NCBI RefSeq assembly: GCF_001583495.1
Contig: NZ_LQAQ01000063.1
Location: 142,800 to 206,799 of the forward strand
Reading direction: 5' to 3'
Source: Flammeovirga sp. SJP92
GTDB lineage: Bacteria > Bacteroidota > Bacteroidia > Cytophagales > Flammeovirgaceae
DNA: 64,000 bases
Positions 63,013 to 64,000 of the stretch are shown one piece after another. The notes beneath the pieces were generated by a model. That model was not told the origin of the DNA and made no database searches. It saw only the letters and a list, made by a program, of their open reading frames with translations. The position numbers were made by a program, and so were the translations under genes. Position 1 is the first letter of the stretch. Each line of letters starts with the position of its first letter.

Positions 63013-63054
63013 TCAGGTTAGTGAACATCTTGTGTTGACTAACCTGACTTTTTT
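63013..63054. terminator. Terminator with 31-bp palindrome, copy 1
   Basis: TCAGGTTAGT (63013-63022) and ACTAACCTGA (63038-63047) form the outer stem, followed by a T-run. The inner 31 bases (63015-63045) match the hairpin at 63903-63933 in 28 positions. It lies between convergent genes and is preceded by an A-run, so it may serve both. Confidence 0.85.
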
Positions 63055-63151
63055 GTTTATAAACTTCACAAATGTGAATAACTTTCTATTTTCAATATCT
63101 AAAAAAGTGAAATTCACAAAAGTTATCAACAATATCTGTTTTGACCTATTA

Positions 63152-63784
63152 TTATTTAGAATTCAACTCTTGCGAGAAAGATATTTTAGATGTTTTAATC
63201 AATGAAGATTGTATTTCTAAAGTGACAACATCAGGATAATCATCTAAATTCAGCATTTTCTTATTCACTACCTCTATTACCTCTGAATTAGAAGTTGTCA
63301 AAATCCATTTATAGTCATCACCTAAGGCTAAAAAGATACCTGGTACACTATACTCATTTAATTTTCCTACAGAAAGTGATTTTTGTGGCTGATCCACATC
63401 ACAGTAAAACCATTCTAATGTTATTTCACAACCCCAAGTTTCTGTATGAGTCTTTGATCCATTTTTTTCTGCTAAAATACTATATGGAAAATTTTCAGGT
63501 CTTGAACTCGTTTTATCATAAACACAATTCCCATCAACGTCCATTATATAAATGTTATGATTAACTGTGTAATTAAAAGTATAATTACCTGCTTTTTTAG
63601 AAAAAATATCTTTATTAATAGTAAGGTCATAACTATCTCCAAAACAATCACCATCAATGCCCTTGGTACAGTTTTCTGTTTTTACTTTTATATAATGATA
63701 TTCAGCTTGTAACTCCTCTACTTGAGCAAAAGTTAAATTATGAATTAAGAAAAAAAGTAGATTGAAAGTCAAAAAATATTTCAT
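63152..63784 (-). CDS. Exported protein of unknown function
   Basis: From the ATG at 63784 the 210-residue product has a signal peptide MKYFLTFNLLFFLIHNLTFAQ. The mature part contains six cysteines in two clusters (NCTKGIDGDCFGDSYDL near residue 40 and GCEITLEWFYCDVDQ near 118, plus GNCVYD), which could form disulfide bonds, and many beta-type segments. No family is recognised. It sits between two copies of a palindromic terminator, next to the rRNA operon end, and is monocistronic. Confidence 0.7.
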   Translation of the reverse strand: MKYFLTFNLLFFLIHNLTFAQVEELQAEYHYIKVKTENCTKGIDGDCFGDSYDLTINKDIFSKKAGNYTFNYTVNHNIYIMDVDGNCVYDKTSSRPENFPYSILAEKNGSKTHTETWGCEITLEWFYCDVDQPQKSLSVGKLNEYSVPGIFLALGDDYKWILTTSNSEVIEVVNKKMLNLDDYPDVVTLEIQSSLIKTSKISFSQELNSK

Positions 63785-63817
63785 TGCTTTAAAGTTTAAG
63801 TTGGTAGTTATCAAATA

Positions 63818-63825
63818 CAAAACTA
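63818..63825 (-). promoter_or_regulatory. Candidate -7 element of the exported-protein gene
   Basis: On the minus strand TAGTTTTG matches TAnnTTTG, about 35 bases before the ATG at 63784. No TTG at the -33 spacing. Confidence 0.35.
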
Positions 63826-63894
63826 ATTAATAATTAGAATAATATTGTTTTTGTTGTCACTTCTTAAGTTTGAGAAACAAAATATTTTTAAGAC

Positions 63895-63933
63895 ACAAAA
63901 AAAGGTTAGTCAACATCCTGTGTTAACTAACCT
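63895..63933 (-). terminator. rRNA operon terminator, 31-bp palindrome copy 2
   Basis: AGGTTAGT (63903-63910) pairs with ACTAACCT (63926-63933), and on the minus strand the stem is followed by a T-run. It lies 17 bases past the 5S rRNA 3' end. Confidence 0.85.
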
Positions 63934-63950
63934 TCTATATTTAATGAATG

Positions 63951-64000
63951 TGGCGCCGACTTACTCTCCCGGGGGTTAACCCAGTACCATCAGCACGGTA
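63951..64000 (-). rRNA. rrf: 5S ribosomal RNA, 3' part
   Basis: The minus strand reads TACCGTGCTGATGGTACTGG, then CCCCCGGGAGAGTAAGTCGG and CGCCA, which is the conserved 3' half of bacterial 5S rRNA (loops B/E region, GGGAGAGTA and terminal helix). The gene continues beyond the right edge. A hairpin terminator follows, so an rRNA operon ends here, running leftwards. Confidence 0.93.

Overview
The window looks like chromosome of a marine, polysaccharide-degrading Bacteroidota of the Cytophagales (Flammeovirga-like). The evidence is the AT-rich sequence, SusC/SusD proteins, a hybrid two-component regulator, type IX secretion (T9SS) sorting domains, and promoters of the Bacteroidota TTG-N20-TAnnTTTG form. 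The genus is inferred from protein style; no 16S gene is present. A partial 5S rRNA gene closes the right edge.

Layout. 1-18 kb: end of a CBS/CorC-type protein, thiol peroxidase, HD hydrolase, a TPR histidine kinase with a LuxR-type regulator, a beta-helix lipoprotein, a self-regulating TetR gene with a secreted HAD-fold protein, a DUF1254 protein, an AraC regulator, a methyltransferase, two small genes and a very large secreted alpha-amylase. 18-50 kb, nearly all on the minus strand: a xylan utilisation locus. 50-64 kb: a haem lipoprotein, Crp and SDR genes, a pullulanase, small lipoproteins, a decayed porin and AraC pair, an amidohydrolase, two metallo-beta-lactamase-fold proteins and the rRNA operon end.

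Xylan system. Surface or secreted GH10 (two), GH11 and GH8 enzymes cut xylan. SusC, SusD and a duplicated-domain lipoprotein capture and import oligosaccharides. A GPH-type symporter moves them across the inner membrane. Two GH43 enzymes without signal peptides release xylose in the cytoplasm. A seven-gene operon then encodes an oxidative (Weimberg-type) pentose route: SDR dehydrogenase, SMP-30 lactonase, XylX-type dehydratase and alpha-ketoglutarate semialdehyde dehydrogenase, ending at 2-oxoglutarate. The sugar-acid dehydratase step is not encoded here; a D-2-hydroxyacid dehydrogenase sits in the operon instead. The hybrid sensor at 44236-48243 is the likely regulator.

Non-coding structure is unusually rich. 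There are several unrelated families of paired palindromes (REP/REPIN-like), a 159-bp near-perfect palindrome, two interleaved perfect inverted repeats between the GH8 and GH11 genes, and a 31-bp palindromic terminator present twice. Two adjacent genes at 56.8-59.2 kb are broken, one by a single in-frame stop and one by a frameshift.
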